In this document: positions 12,504 to 24,803 of the stretch, one piece after another | Position numbering within the stretch: position 1 is the stretch's first letter | Layout: each line of letters starts with the position of its first letter | Source: Anaeramoeba flamelloides | Lineage: Eukaryota > Metamonada > Anaeramoebidae | Assembly: GCA_027625915.1 (NCBI GenBank) | Contig: JANTQA010000023.1 | Span: forward strand, 13,082,001 to 13,146,000 | Reading direction: 5' to 3' | Length of the DNA: 64,000 bases | The notes under the pieces: generated by a model | Told to the model about the DNA's origin: nothing | Databases searched by the model: none | What the model saw: the letters and a program-made list of their open reading frames with translations, nothing else | Position numbers and translations under genes: made by a program

Positions 12504-15500
12504 TTATTTTTCAAGATCTTGATCATTTAAATTAACAAGTCTTAATCTAGGTGCTATTGACATTGATAATAATTCTTGTAATAATAATTTTGCAGCATAA
12601 GGCATTTGCAATTTCACAGTGTTTTGTCCAGTTCTACAATATCTACACCAATTTTCATATCCAATAAATCCACATTTCTTTTTCAAATATATATATATAT
12701 ATATATTATAAGAATGTAATAAAATAAAATCAAAAATAAATCAAATAAAAATAAACTTCAAAATACTTGTAGTTCTGGCGCAATAGTAAAAAAAAAATCA
12801 AAAAATAAATATTTTGTGATTAAATTCAAAAATTGAATAAACAGGACATTAGATAAAGTAAATAAACAATTTTTATCTTTTTTTTAATTTCAATTTCAAT
12901 TTGAAAATAATAAAATTTGTTGATGCTTTTGAATAAAAACTGTTTCAAGTGTAATAATAATTATTTAATCATATTTTACTTTTTTATATAAACTATTTTC
13001 CAGTCAAAGGGGTTCAATTGTAATATGTGAATTATATGTGTTTAAAGATTTTGCATGGGCATTAGAAAAAAAAATTTCTTTTAGAAATTTAATGATTGAA
13101 ATCATATTTTGGCATTTTTTCTCTTTTTGATTTTTTTTTACACATATTTGATTTGCAATTTTGTTTTTTTATTACAAGATTTATAGTAACTAGGTAAAAA
13201 CATGTTATTCTAATGTTACTGAAACAATGAAAATGATTGTATAAAAATGATATTTATTTCTATTGGAATTTTATTTGGATCTTTAATCGAAGATCAAAAC
13301 GTACCTTGTTGTTATCACCAATAGTGCACTTAGGGAATTTGAGTTTTTCAATTTTTAAGAAAATTTATTGATTAATTAGTTTTCTTTCTACATATATCAA
13401 CAATTCTATGATGTGTATTATTCTGTTTATTTCTTATTTGTTCTTCAAAGTTCAATTATATAAAATAATTGATATTTGAAAAAAACGTTGGGCTCCTTTG
13501 ACTGAAACAGAGTTTAGAAAACTCAAAAAAACCCAACGAAAATCTATTGATTTTCCGAATAAATAAAAAACTAAGAAAACCTAAAACTGTTTTTTTTAAT
13601 TTTTGAAATTAAAAGAAAATTTCAGAAATTTTCTTTTTATTTGAAAATATTAGAAAAAACCTAACTGCACTTTTCCAGAATTTGATATAATTGAGTCAAA
13701 TCGAATATTTTACACTATTCTTTTGAATTCTGAAAAAATGAACTGCAAACAAATGAACTTTTAGTACTCACTCTCCAATGAAAATTAAAAAACAATAATA
13801 TATTTTTCTAATAAAAATTGTTTGTTATGTAGAAAACGATATCATCTTAAGAATCATTTGTAAATTAATTTGTAAAATAATAGAAAGTTTATTTCAAAAA
13901 ATCATTGAAAGATGCACCATACCTCTCAATAAACAGAGAATAAAAAAAAAAAAATGACAAAAATTCTTACATTACAAACTGTCGCTGTAAAAACATCTGA
14001 AGAAAACATTAATCGTTCCATAAGCAATAAACTTGCACCGTATCCAACTAAGCAATCCCTTTCCATTTCACCAAGCCTTAATCCACCATCTCTTGATCTA
14101 CCTTCTGTGGGTTGTCGAGTTAATACTCTTCGTGGTCCTCTAGCCCTACCATGCATTTTATCCATTACCATATGTTTCAACTTTTGATAATAAACAGGGC
14201 CAAAAAATATATAAGAGGAAAGAGGCATTCCAGTTCTACCAGAATATAAAATTTCTTTCCCAGAATAAGCATAACCAGCATTGATTAAAATTTTCATTAA
14301 ATATTCGGGGTGGTCTCCAGCAAAGGAAGTACCGTCTTTAAATTTACAATCCATCAAGCCTGCTTTCCCCCCAAGCAATTCGATCATTTTACCGACTGTC
14401 ATTCTAGATGGGAAACCATGGGGGTTCATAATTAGATCTGGTATCATTCCATCTTGACTGAAAGGCATATCTTCCTTTTCTGCCATTATTCCACAAACAC
14501 CCTTTTGTCCATGTCTCGATGAATTACCACACCAACAGTATTTAAATTTTCTTCTAACTAATAATACACCAGAGGAAACAGTGCAACAATAAACATTTCC
14601 TTTATAATTATTTATTATTTTTGTTGAATTTTTGGAATTATAAATTAAATTAATTTTCTTTTGGTCCAGTATCAATTTTAATTTAAAGCTTTGATCCTTT
14701 TTATTTTCACTACTAAGTGTTTCAATTTTACAATATAAATTTGAATGTATTACTAATTTTTGTAATTGGTTTATTAAATAAATTGAACTTGTTGTAAATG
14801 AATTTTTCTGATCCAAAATACTTTTTAACAAATCATAACTTTGAATCGAATCTAATTTCCAAATCCAATTATAATTATTTGATTTATTTTTAAAAATTTC
14901 TATTAGATTATTGATCTTGTTAATAGAATTAATTTGATTAATTAAATTATCCCATTGCGTTTGATTAATTTTTAAATTTTGGATTGGAATTAATCGAATT
15001 ATGCTTAAAATAAAAATTTTCATTTAATAAATTTTCAATTTTCATCAAATTAAAATCGTCATCGTTTTTGTTTAAATTACCCTTGTTTATAAATAATCTA
15101 TGGCCCGGTGTAATTAATAAATTAATGTTTTCATTTTTTTAACTTGTACATTTTTTTCGTTATTATGGTCAAATTTAAATAATTCTAATGGCTTTTCATA
15201 TTGCAAATATTTTTTCTCTGTTAAAACTGCGACCTTCATTGAATCAGTTAATTTATCAAATTTGATCCAGCCAAAATTTTGAGTTAAAACTTCTGTCTTT
15301 GGATCATAGCAAAACTTGTCACCCAACTCTGGCCTTCTAACAGAGCGAACTATTGTTTTCACTAAAATGGAGGTATTCTCATTCATTGTTACCAAAACAC
15401 GGTCTATCACGCCGCCTGTACCACGGTAGGTTATTGGGCTTGATTTGTGCTCAACCGTTTTGACATTTACAATCGTATCTGTTGTGTTTTTCGGAACTTG

Positions 15501-18500
15501 CTTATTAAACATCACTTGGCCATCATCAATTTTTAATCCTGGCTCGCAAATCCCATCTTCGTCAATTAAGGAAAATTTGTTTCGAACCCTTTTTTTCATT
15601 GGGCGTCGCAGAGGCTAATCGATCATTTGTCCTGTTTCGATAATGCTTAATTTGGCAAACATATTTTCTGTATACGATACAACGTCCAAAGCCAAGATCT
15701 AAACCAGCCTTATTAAGAACAATGGCATCTTCAATATCATACCCCGAATAGGACATAACAGCAATTATTGCATTTTGGCCACCGGGTAACTGATCAAAAC
15801 TGATCAAATCAGCAACTCTTGTTTTGACCATGGGTTTCATTGGGTACACTAGCATGTTTATTAAAGTATCTGCTCTGATCAGCTCGTTTTCAGCAATGGC
15901 GCCCATTGCTTGCTTCCCCATAGAGCATTGGTATGTATTTCTTGGGGATTGGTTATGATGTGGATAGGGAATCAAACCACAGATTACACCGAGGATGGAA
16001 ATTGGTTCAATTTCTAAATGAGTAGTTTCGCCTTTAATAATATCTGAATCATAAAGCGCAATGTTACAATTACTTGATTCGTTAACATCGAGATACTCAA
16101 CTAGTCCTTCTTGTAAAAAGTCATTAAAATTTAATTCCTTATTTTCAACTTTTTTAATATGCTTATTGGAAACTCTTGGCTTTCCATTTGGATCAACAAT
16201 AATTAAAGGCCTACACACCCTTCCAGAGTCTGTGGAAATTTCAATCGTCCGTTTTTTTGGATTTTGAAAAATGGAAATAAATTCCATTATTTCGCCCATT
16301 CTTCTTAATTTTCGAAAATTGTTTAAAAATATTTGCGGATATTGATGAACACCAATCAAAATACCATTAAGGAACACAGTAAAGATATTTTCTAAACTTA
16401 ATTCTTCCCCATTTAAAGTTTCGATATCTTCAACTCCCAGTAAAAATGCTATTTGTTCTACGGGCTTTGGTTCTTCATCATTAGTAACATGTGTGATCAG
16501 GGATAAATTTTTAACGAGCCCACACGATTCGCCTTCGGGGGTATCAGATGGACATATAACCCCAAACTGTGATGTGTGAAGCGCCCTTGGGCCAGAAACT
16601 TTACTAGACTTTTCAAATTCAGATGTGATCCTAGTCATCATCCCCACAGCCGAAATGTAACTCCACCGGGTTAGCACCTGCGTGATTCCAGCTCGTTCGA
16701 CTTTAATCCTTTGTAGGGTCCAATTTCCCGATGATAGCGCTCTTGTCAATCCCGTTGTAATAGTCCATGTCCTAATCGATTGAACAATGTCGAATTGTGA
16801 TGCGACGCTTCGTCTTGATAATGACCTTTGTGCAATTCTCTTTAAGGTTACATTAAATGTTTTAAATAAATCTTCAAACAATAAGCCGATCAATGTACCT
16901 GCCAATTCTAGCCTTTTGTTACCATAAAAATCTCGATCAGTCATTTCACTTTTGGAACCAGTACATTTTAAGATCCTCCTTGACATGAGCCCCAAAATGA
17001 ATGCCTTTTTCCTGTTTTTTTCCACTCCATTGCCAAGATGAGATAAAATAACAGACCTGACAACATCAAGAGCTTCGATATACGGAATGTTACTGACAGT
17101 ATAAGGCCTTCGATTTGCTCTGATCTTATCGTGAATATACAATAAGGCGCCCTTTTGAGTAAAGATTTTTTGGCTACAAATCTCCTCAAATGATGGCGAT
17201 AAGCCATTATAAACCTCTTCGCTCGTGCCAATCATTTGAATGATCTCTTGATCACTTGTAATTCCTAATGCCTTCATAATAATGAAAAGTGGTATGTCAA
17301 TTGCAAAAACATTATGCCTTAAATATAATTTTTCTCTTTTTAGTACAACAGCGGTTTTACTAATCCTTTCATGAGTTGAACTATTAATTTTTTATTAATT
17401 TTTGTTGTTGGTAGGGTAGTATTGTTTTTTTTTAAAATCAATGAGTATGTTTATGTTTGTGTTTCAGTTTTCGTTTTGTATTTATTTTTTGTTCAAAAAA
17501 TTGAGATTATTGAAAATTAAAAAAAAATAATAATTTTTGATGAAAAAATCTTTAACATCCTTAGGATACACTTTTTAATAATGAAGATTTTGATCATTAA
17601 AAGAGAAGAGAAATGAATAAAAATTTGATAAATTGTTGAAAAATAGATCGAACACTTGGTGTTTTTGATATTTTTTAAAATGATTTTAGATCCAAAAAAT
17701 AATTATTTAATTAATTTTTTTTTACAAATATTGGTGATGGTTTATTATGAAAGGACTGTCATACTTTGCGAAAAAATATTCTCTTTTTTGTTGTTATACA
17801 ACTTTTTTTTAATTATGGAAAGAAATAATTCTCAGAGTTCGTCAAATAATTCCTAAAAATAAGAATTATTGAAATTAAAAATACTTTTTAATCCAACAAG
17901 TGTGATTTTTGAAAGAATGAAATAAGTGCAAACGTGTTAATAAAATAAACTATTTCCTAGAATTAAGGCAACACTCTTAAAAGAATTACGATTTGATTTG
18001 TAGATCATTTTAAGTTTTAGAGAGAAATTGTGAAAATATTTATGTTTTATCATTTTTTTTATCTTTTTATCTTTTTAATTCAACCGTTTCATTTCTTTTA
18101 GAAATTAAAACCAATTAATGTTACTTTTGATTTAAAAAGTCAACTATTTGATAATTTTGTATTTGATTTCATAAAAGATTGATCAAATGAGTCAAACAAA
18201 ATAATAACAATGTTTAGATCCAAAAAGAGCGTTCCCATATTTATCCTTTTTTAATATCAAACTGTTTTTCAAAAAGCAATACAATATTTTTAAAAAATGA
18301 AAATGAAAATGAAAAAGACTATTTAAACAAAAAGAAACAAGAAGAGTATCCAAAAATACAATAAAAACGAAAAAGAAAATGAAAATTAAAAAGAAAGTCA
18401 AAATGAAAATGAAAATGAAAATGAAAATGAAAATGAAAACGAAAAAGAAAAAGAAAAGTGAAAAAGATTATCCAAAAAGAAACAAGAAAAATAAAAATAC

Positions 18501-20836
18501 TATTGAAATAAAAAGAAAGTCAAAAAAAGAATTCATCAGAATTTATAACAATTATTTAAAACAAATCAATAAAAGAGAACTAAAAGTTTAAAAAAGAGCA
18601 CAGTATTTTAAAAAAAAACAAGAATAGATAACTGAAATTTTTAAAAGAGTTCAGTATTTCAAAAATAAACAATCATTTTTTTAATATTTGTTTGTAATAG
18701 AAAACTAATGAAAACAAGATTTCTTGTTTCTAAATTAAGTAGACATATTTTTTTTTTGAATCCGTATTATTATTTTTGTGAAGATTTTTTTTTGTACAGC
18801 TGTTTTAAAAAAGTGCTAACTAAAAGGTTTTTCTACGTGGTTCTTAAAACTTTCTAATTCGCCAGTTTGCGCAGTTTAAGTAAGACTTTATAAAAATTTT
18901 AGTTCACATTTTTTTAAAACAGCTATATCATTATTCTTCTTTTAATTATTGTTATTTTGCAGTCAAGAAATGAAATTGTTTTCTGAATTATTTGATGCAA
19001 AAAACCAAAGATCTTTGCAAAATCAATGAAAAATGATTTTTTGAGAAATTTAATTAAGCCTCCTTATTGAACTTTTGAAATAAAATTTTAATTCTGATAA
19101 TATTCTTTTAATAATATTGTCTTTTTTTCAACTTGTGCAGTTTGAAAAATAGTGTGAATAAAAAAAAATTTTATTTAATAAAGTCATGAAAATAGGCCAC
19201 TGAAAATTTGTCAACTGGTTTATCGATACTTTGGAAACGTTTTTGGTTACATTTTTTTTTTTTGGTACTCAAAAAAAAGGTATTAATTTAAATCATAACT
19301 AGAGATACTAAATGAATTTTTAATCTTATTCCTCATAAAAGAAAATATTAAGAAACAATTTTTCTTAATTAAAAAATTCAGGTTCTTTATTTTCGAAAAG
19401 GGTTTTTCTGAAAATAAAGTATTTTTGTTTTTTTTATGTAATTAAAAATTGGACATTCTGTTATTTATTTTTTGATTTTGATAAATTCAAAATAAAGTTA
19501 CAAATTTTTTGATTCAATTTCATCTTGTTTAAATTTTTTAACTCGTTCCAAAGAAAGAATGTCTTTGTTTAAATGCAAAGAAACTTTCAAAGTTGTTAAT
19601 TTTCGATATATTCTTTGAAATGAAATTTTTTGAAAGTTGAACTAACAGGATGAAGAAAAACGGAATTTGACTCAAAACTGTTTTTCCTGTTTTCGAATTT
19701 ATCAGTATCAAGAGAAAAATAGTTTTTCATTTGGAGATTTTGTTTTGGTTTTTGAGAGACAACAAAAAGGTATTATTTGGTTTGAAATTAATTTGTAAGG
19801 TTTTGATTGCTTTTTTTAATAAAAAGAAAGGAAAAGGAAAAGGAATAGGAATAGGAATGGGAAGAGAAAAGAGAAAAGTAAGAAATTAAAAAAGAATATT
19901 GAAGATTACCTCACCACTGAAGCTACAATATTCTTTTGAGAATCTAAACTGATAATAATTCGATTGTGTGATACTTGTTCTTGGATTAAAATTACTTTTT
20001 CAACACCCCTAACAACAAAATAACCACCAGGATCCAATGTACACTCTCCAAATTTTGCAATTGTTTTATCATTTTTGCCATGCAAAATGCAATTGTTTGA
20101 ACGAAGCATGATCGGAAGATACCCAATGACAACACCCCTTTTGATGAATGGTGTTTTGTTTCGCATAAATTCAACATCAACATAAATTGGTGCACTATAT
20201 GTTAAATCCCTTAATCTACATTCCTATATATTTTTTGAAGGTTAAGGTACATTGTTATTAAGATCAAAAAAGAGATTTCAAATTATGAGATACAGTTTTT
20301 GCTTTAAGCCTTATTTGAGGTTGACATTGAACAATACGTTGATTTTTTTTTTATTTTTTATTTTTTTTTTTTTTATTCTTTTTCAATACGTATTTTTTTT
20401 TTTTTCTTTTTCTTTGTCTTTTACTAATTTTTGGAGTTTTGTTTTTTTTTTTTTTTTTGTTGTTTTGTTTGTGTTGAAATTAACAAAAAGAAACATTTAG
20501 AAGTCGAAAAGTAAAAACATCTTAATTATTTACCATTGGCGTTATAGACTTTTTCTGTAATCCTTCAGTTACTTCCGGAACACCAACATTTACGTCAAGG
20601 TATTTTAGGTAGAATGACGGATCTGCGTCACAAGTGATTTTTGAATTGGCCTTGACGATCTTCTTTATATCGACTTCAACAAAATGATTAAAAGAATCAA
20701 TGTGTTGTCTTAAAAGACCTCGAGTTTGCATAAATAATGGTAAAAGCTTCCATTTTTCCTCAATTTTATTCACAGGTTTGTTTAATTGATCAATTGAGAT
20801 CTCTGATAGATCTATTTTGTTTTTCTTTTCATTCAT
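12504..20836 (-). CDS. RPC2: RNA polymerase III second-largest subunit, interrupted by an intein
   Basis: Four exons on the minus strand: 20836-20534, 20223-19910, 17380-13971 and 12677-12504, with GT-AG introns of 310, 2529 and 1293 bp. It is the catalytic-core beta-like subunit of the nuclear enzyme that makes tRNA and 5S RNA. Colinear Pol III hallmarks are [102 protein letters not shown], and a C-terminal zinc site (VCNKC and WCRYC). Removing the intein leaves about 1136 residues, almost the length I recall for human POLR3B. One extein frame break lies at the 7-base A run (minus sense) at 15590-15596; one A fewer restores the conserved frame, so an assembly error is likely. The start is the first ATG of the conserved N-terminal exon. 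Confidence 0.95.
14523..15311 (-). mobile_element. Intein (protein-splicing element) in RPC2, with decayed endonuclease region
   Basis: The invariant polymerase motif [12 protein letters not shown] is split after GDKF. The insert starts with Cys ([11 protein letters not shown], splicing block A) and has a block B with the T-x-x-H signature ([12 protein letters not shown]). It ends with a block F/G-like segment ([11 protein letters not shown], then [12 protein letters not shown]) before Ser. The terminal Asn and +1 Ser are right for splicing; Gly replaces the usual penultimate His. It spans 789 bases, about 263 residues. Between blocks B and F there is no LAGLIDADG motif, only a stretch ([15 protein letters not shown]) like the C-terminal part of such endonucleases, so homing is probably lost. 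Two compensating single-base frame breaks fall at A runs, near 15132 and 14973. Inteins in eukaryotic polymerase second subunits, including Dictyostelium RPC2, are known to me from the literature. Confidence 0.9.
18380..18445 (+). repeat. GAAAAT hexamer microsatellite in an RPC2 intron
   Basis: A run of six-base units of the form aaaatg, grading into gaaaaag units. The same hexamers encode the Asn-Glu and Lys-Glu tracts in the FxFG and low-complexity proteins of this window, so this looks like a repeat type the genome expands in both coding and non-coding DNA. Confidence 0.7.
18795..18927. mobile_element. Short inverted-repeat element (MITE-like) in RPC2 intron 2
   Basis: The ends are inverted copies of about 28 bases. 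The left arm starts CAGCTGTTTTAAAAAAG and the right arm, read on the minus strand, starts TAGCTGTTTTAAAAAAA. Both sit against a TA dinucleotide, consistent with a Tc1/mariner-type TA target duplication. The interior of about 70 bases has no coding capacity. Only one copy was found in the window. Confidence 0.45.
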
Positions 20837-23159
20837 TTTTTTTTTTCTTATTCAAGACAAAGCTAAAAAAATGATTATTGCTTTGTTGAATTCAAAATTT
20901 TAACAATTTCTTCTAAAAGTCCAAGAATTGCCCCAGTATCTATAAATGAACACAAAAAGAATCAATTGTTATTCAATTTTTATTTATATTTTTGTAAAAC
21001 AAACTTTTCAATTTTCTTACAAATTGATATAGGAAAGTTTATTTCATTTAAGGGTATAGAATCTTCAGTCGATTTCCTTCATACCCAAGATACGTTCTCT
21101 TGAAAATGATAAAGTGAAAGAACTATTCTTTTCTTTTAACAAATTAATAGAAATTTTAGAATCGCTGTAAAGTAGTGAAAAAAATCCCTGACAAGATTTT
21201 TAAATGTACTATTGTCGGAAAATTGTTGTCAAATTACTGAATATTCTCTTTTTTTTATTTAAGATTCAAACTTTTATAATTATAACTCACCCACTTATTA
21301 GAATGATGATCAATAAAAGTACACTTGTTCAAAACACCATTTAATCAATCAAAAAACAAGGAAAAAACTTATCATTTTCTAAACTCTAATAAACCTCCTA
21401 AAAACTCGATGGTTTTTCAAAAAACTATATCTACTGAGAAGATCAAACAATTAATTGACTATTCTATAGAAACTCCCCGTTATTTTAATGAACTCTAGGT
21501 AGGTTTATTACCTGAATTCATAAAAAAATTGGTTATTAATAAAAAGGATTTGATTTAAAAAAAAAAGAAATTAAAAATCAATCTTCCCACAATTCAGAAT
21601 TAAAAAACTTGTCAGGGATTATTTTCTTGACCAGTATTTTTTTCCATACTATAAATAATTAAAATCTTTTTTCAAATTTCAGGGGTTGTATACCTTAAAA
21701 ACAAAACAATAACCATTAAAAAAATATTTTTTAAAATCGAGAAAATTTTTTAAATTATTTGCATGAGTACCTAATACCAGTTAAAAACCTTACAACGTGT
21801 GATATATGATCGATCTCAAAAAAAAAAAAAATGAAAATAAAAGTAATTTTTTGAAAAAGCAAAGAAGAATGAAACCTAATTTTCAATTCGAATTGTTGTT
21901 CATAAAAATTTAGAATTCATATATTTTAGTTTTATAGTGCGACATTATAACAATTTTTGAGATCTAAAACATTTTTTTTATCACTTTATAAGTTCTCAAA
22001 TAAGTTTAAATTTATCTGAAAGAAAATTACATAATCCTTACTTGGCCTGATATAGAAACATACGAAATAACTACAAATTAGATTAAATTAAATTAAATTG
22101 ATTTTCAATGAGAATAAAACCATTTTTTTCCAATTAAAGAAATTTATGCATTTGGAAATATAAAATACGAAACAGAGTGGATTTTTATTATTAAACTGGC
22201 ATTTTCAAAATTTAAGAATCATTTTGTTACTTTTTTTTTTTAATTAAATTTTTTGCCAAAGATATCTAATCAATTTTTTTTTTTTTTCTTTTAATTTTCT
22301 CAACCCAAAGAAGTGTAATTCCACAATATCTTTTTGGTTTCAAGCCTTTTCTTGAGTATGGAGTAAATTTATAGTAAGTGACTCGGTCCTTCACAAAAAA
22401 AAGTTTTAAGGGATTCCCAATTTCAAAAATTTCATAGTATGAAAAAAAAAATAATCATTTTCTTATTTTTGTTTTTTGAAATGTGTAAATTTCTATTATC
22501 TAGAACAAACAATTTTCCATTCTTAATAATACTATTTACTTTAATTTAGTTCAATTTAATGTTGTTCTTGAATGATTTTTTTTTTACAAATTGATAGATT
22601 CATATGATAAAAATTATTTATGAGAAAAAGTTAAAATATTAAAAAATAAAAATCAAATAGACCCTAAAAAGTGTAAAAACTTTGGCGAATTTATTGGTTA
22701 ATTTTAAAATATTCACATACACGCATTCAGTGATATATATATATATATATATATATATAAGCTATTTTTAAAAAATTTGACTGGTTTATAATGTTAATGG
22801 AAGTGGGTTAAGCGAGTTTATACCAGTATTCTTATCAAAAAAATTTCATAATTTTGGATTAAGTGTCATTTTTTTTATGATCTTAAATTTTTATTTTGTT
22901 TTTGTTTTTCTTTTGTTTTTCTTTTTCTAATTTTGCAAATTTAATGTGGAAAACAAACAGATCTTCAAAAAAAACAATTAATCACTAAGAAAATTTCGAT
23001 TATGTTATGCATTTTAAAATGGATTTAATGATTAGCAAAAAATCTTGTTGTTGACCTCTTTTCAATGAAAGTTCAGTAATAAAAAATCTGTAAGAATCAT
23101 TTCAAAAATTGTAAAATACTTTTTTTTTAGATTTTGGTTTTATTTATATATAAACTAAA
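20837..23159. other. Intergenic stretch upstream of RPC2
   Basis: No gene recognised. It includes the presumed RPC2 promoter region just above 20836, a 13-base terminal inverted repeat pair at 21183 and 21621, a block at about 22060-22400 related to other dispersed repeats (27500-27640, 29490-29600 and 35260-35300), and an AT dinucleotide microsatellite at about 22731-22759. Confidence 0.55.
21183..21621. mobile_element. Possible non-autonomous DNA transposon with short inverted ends
   Basis: AATCCCTGACAAG at the left end recurs inverted as CTTGTCAGGGATT at the right end, with partial matching for another eight or so bases inwards. The 439-bp interior has no coding sequence. No clear target-site duplication is visible, so the boundaries and the call are tentative. 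Confidence 0.3.
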
Positions 23160-23690
23160 ATTCAAAATTTTACACACAGCTCAAACGTTCCAAACAATCA
23201 CATTAATACTATTTCATTGAAATTGGAGATAATTTTGATTTTTGTAAAATATCAAAATCATTTTTTCATCTTTTAGTTTTTGTTTTCATTTCTTTGTTTG
23301 AATTACGTAATTTGTTTCGTTAGATCATTTTTTTTTTTCAACCATTGATATTAGGTTAAATTTAAGATGTTCTAAATAGAAGAACTCAAATAAAATTAGT
23401 TGGTAGTATCTAATCTTTGATCGATCAATATTCCTAATAGAATTTGAACAAATTTACCAATGTATTTTTTTGTTTTGCTCTCTCCATAATTTTTAACGTA
23501 CCCATGATTTATTTATATTGATAATTATTTATTTATTGTTTTGTGAGTATTGTAATTTATAAAAAAGTGTTAATATTTCGATTAGTGAATGGTTCTAATT
23601 TGGTAAATCTTCTTGAATTGATTAAATAAGTTTTTTTTTTTTCACAAATCGAATTTTGGTGTGTTAAAAATTTCGAATTGGAGTTTAGAT
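23160..23690 (+). repeat. Dispersed repeat, copy 1 (partner at 53215-53770, inverted)
   Basis: The reverse complement of about 53215-53770 follows this block along its length. Shared landmarks are the cttttagtttttgttttcat segment, the TTTTGTGAGTATTGTAATTT segment and the final gtgttaaaaatt segment. Many substitutions and small indels separate the copies, so the family is not recent. No protein is encoded. Confidence 0.55.
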
Positions 23691-23707
23691 ATATATATAT
23701 ATATATA

Positions 23708-23907
23708 TATAGTCATTTCCACTTTTAAGGCACAAACTTTCAACGAAATTTAAGACACAAAAAAATCTCAAATTAAGGCACAAAATTTGGAATTTTTTTT
23801 TTACAATTTATTTTTACTAGAATTTGAATTTTGTGCTTTAATTTGAGATTTTTATTGTGCCTTAAATTTCGTTGAAAGTTTGTGCCTTAAAAGTAAAACT
23901 GACTGTA
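23708..23907. mobile_element. Foldback MITE, Tc1/mariner type, copy 1
   Basis: A 200-bp element made almost entirely of two inverted arms of about 79 bases. It is flanked by TA, with CAGTCAGTTTC-type ends slightly degraded at the left. A TTAAGGCACAA motif recurs about three times per arm at about 25-base spacing. TA target and CAGT ends point to mobilisation by a Tc1/mariner transposase. It has no coding capacity and shares its consensus with the copies at 24986 and 26199. Confidence 0.85.
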
Positions 23908-24803
23908 TCTCAGTTTTATATATTGAGAATGAATTAAAAGTTATTTACAAATCATATTTAATAATTTGTTATTCTTGAATACTAAAAAGATAATCTTTTT
24001 TTTTCAATTTATTATTTCAGGCGTGGTCACAATTTTTGAAATTGTATTTATTTTTCAAATTATAGGGGAAAAAAATAATAAAATCAATAAAAATCGTTGA
24101 ACAAGGTGAATTGGAAAAAAAAACTTTCCATTTTATTGATAAATTTTAACACATTGTCATACTTTTGTTCTTTAAAGTCTCATTTTGTATATAAAGCCAT
24201 AATTCATCCGGATATTTTGTTGGAATTGTTTTTTTTTTTCAATATTTTCTTATTTATTTGTTCATTACATCAATCCAACAATGGTCATTCTTGATTCCTA
24301 TATCTAGCTTATTCGAAATCAAACTTAAACTGTTTCCATTTTTATACTGACAGATTATTTCCAAATTGATTTCTTCTTATCCCTTTTCTTCATTTTGAAA
24401 CTGTTCATCTCCGTAAATAAAAAATGAAAAAATGAAAAAAAAAAAAATGAATAATTAAAATGAAAATCACCAATAATTAATTATCTTATTAACTATCAAA
24501 TTCAATAGTATTGATGATTTGAGAGGTGTAACCTTTTGTTTGAAAAAGAGTTTAGTTTCAAGGATTGAATCGTTCTTTTCATGAACAAAATCAAGTTAAA
24601 ATACAACATTTTATCATTAAAAATAAAATTTTTATTGGAACAATAATAATTGTATGATTACAAAAAAAAAAAAATAATAATGATAAAAATAATCAAAATT
24701 CAAAAAAAAAAAAAAATGCTTTTAATATTTATATGAAAAGACTAAAAACGATACATTCAGATAAAATAAAATGATTCAAAAGTTATGTAATTCAGTTTAA
24801 ATT
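23908..24803. other. AT-rich spacer downstream of the ankyrin/BTB remnant
   Basis: No gene recognised. The short plus-strand open frame near 24097-24294 lacks any family resemblance and has the composition of flanking DNA. Poly-A-rich tracts occur at about 24420-24445 and 24660-24715. Confidence 0.5.

Larger units (their letters stand above)
17381..19909 (-). other. Long intron 2 of RPC2
   Basis: The donor GTAATC follows the codons for ASV and the acceptor TTAATAG precedes the STHER segment. Joining in phase 2 rebuilds the ASV-x-SSTHE motif of RNA polymerase III, which fixes both ends. The intron is AT-rich and contains a GAAAAT hexamer repeat near 18380-18440 and a small inverted-repeat element at 18795-18927. 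Open frames inside it (for example the Met-Lys repeat at 18379-18591) are low-complexity and not considered genes. Confidence 0.85.

Noticed and set aside
18379-18591. Met-Lys repeat open frame
   Set aside because: It lies in the RPC2 intron, is pure GAAAAT/AAATGA hexamer repeat, and has no start or splice context.
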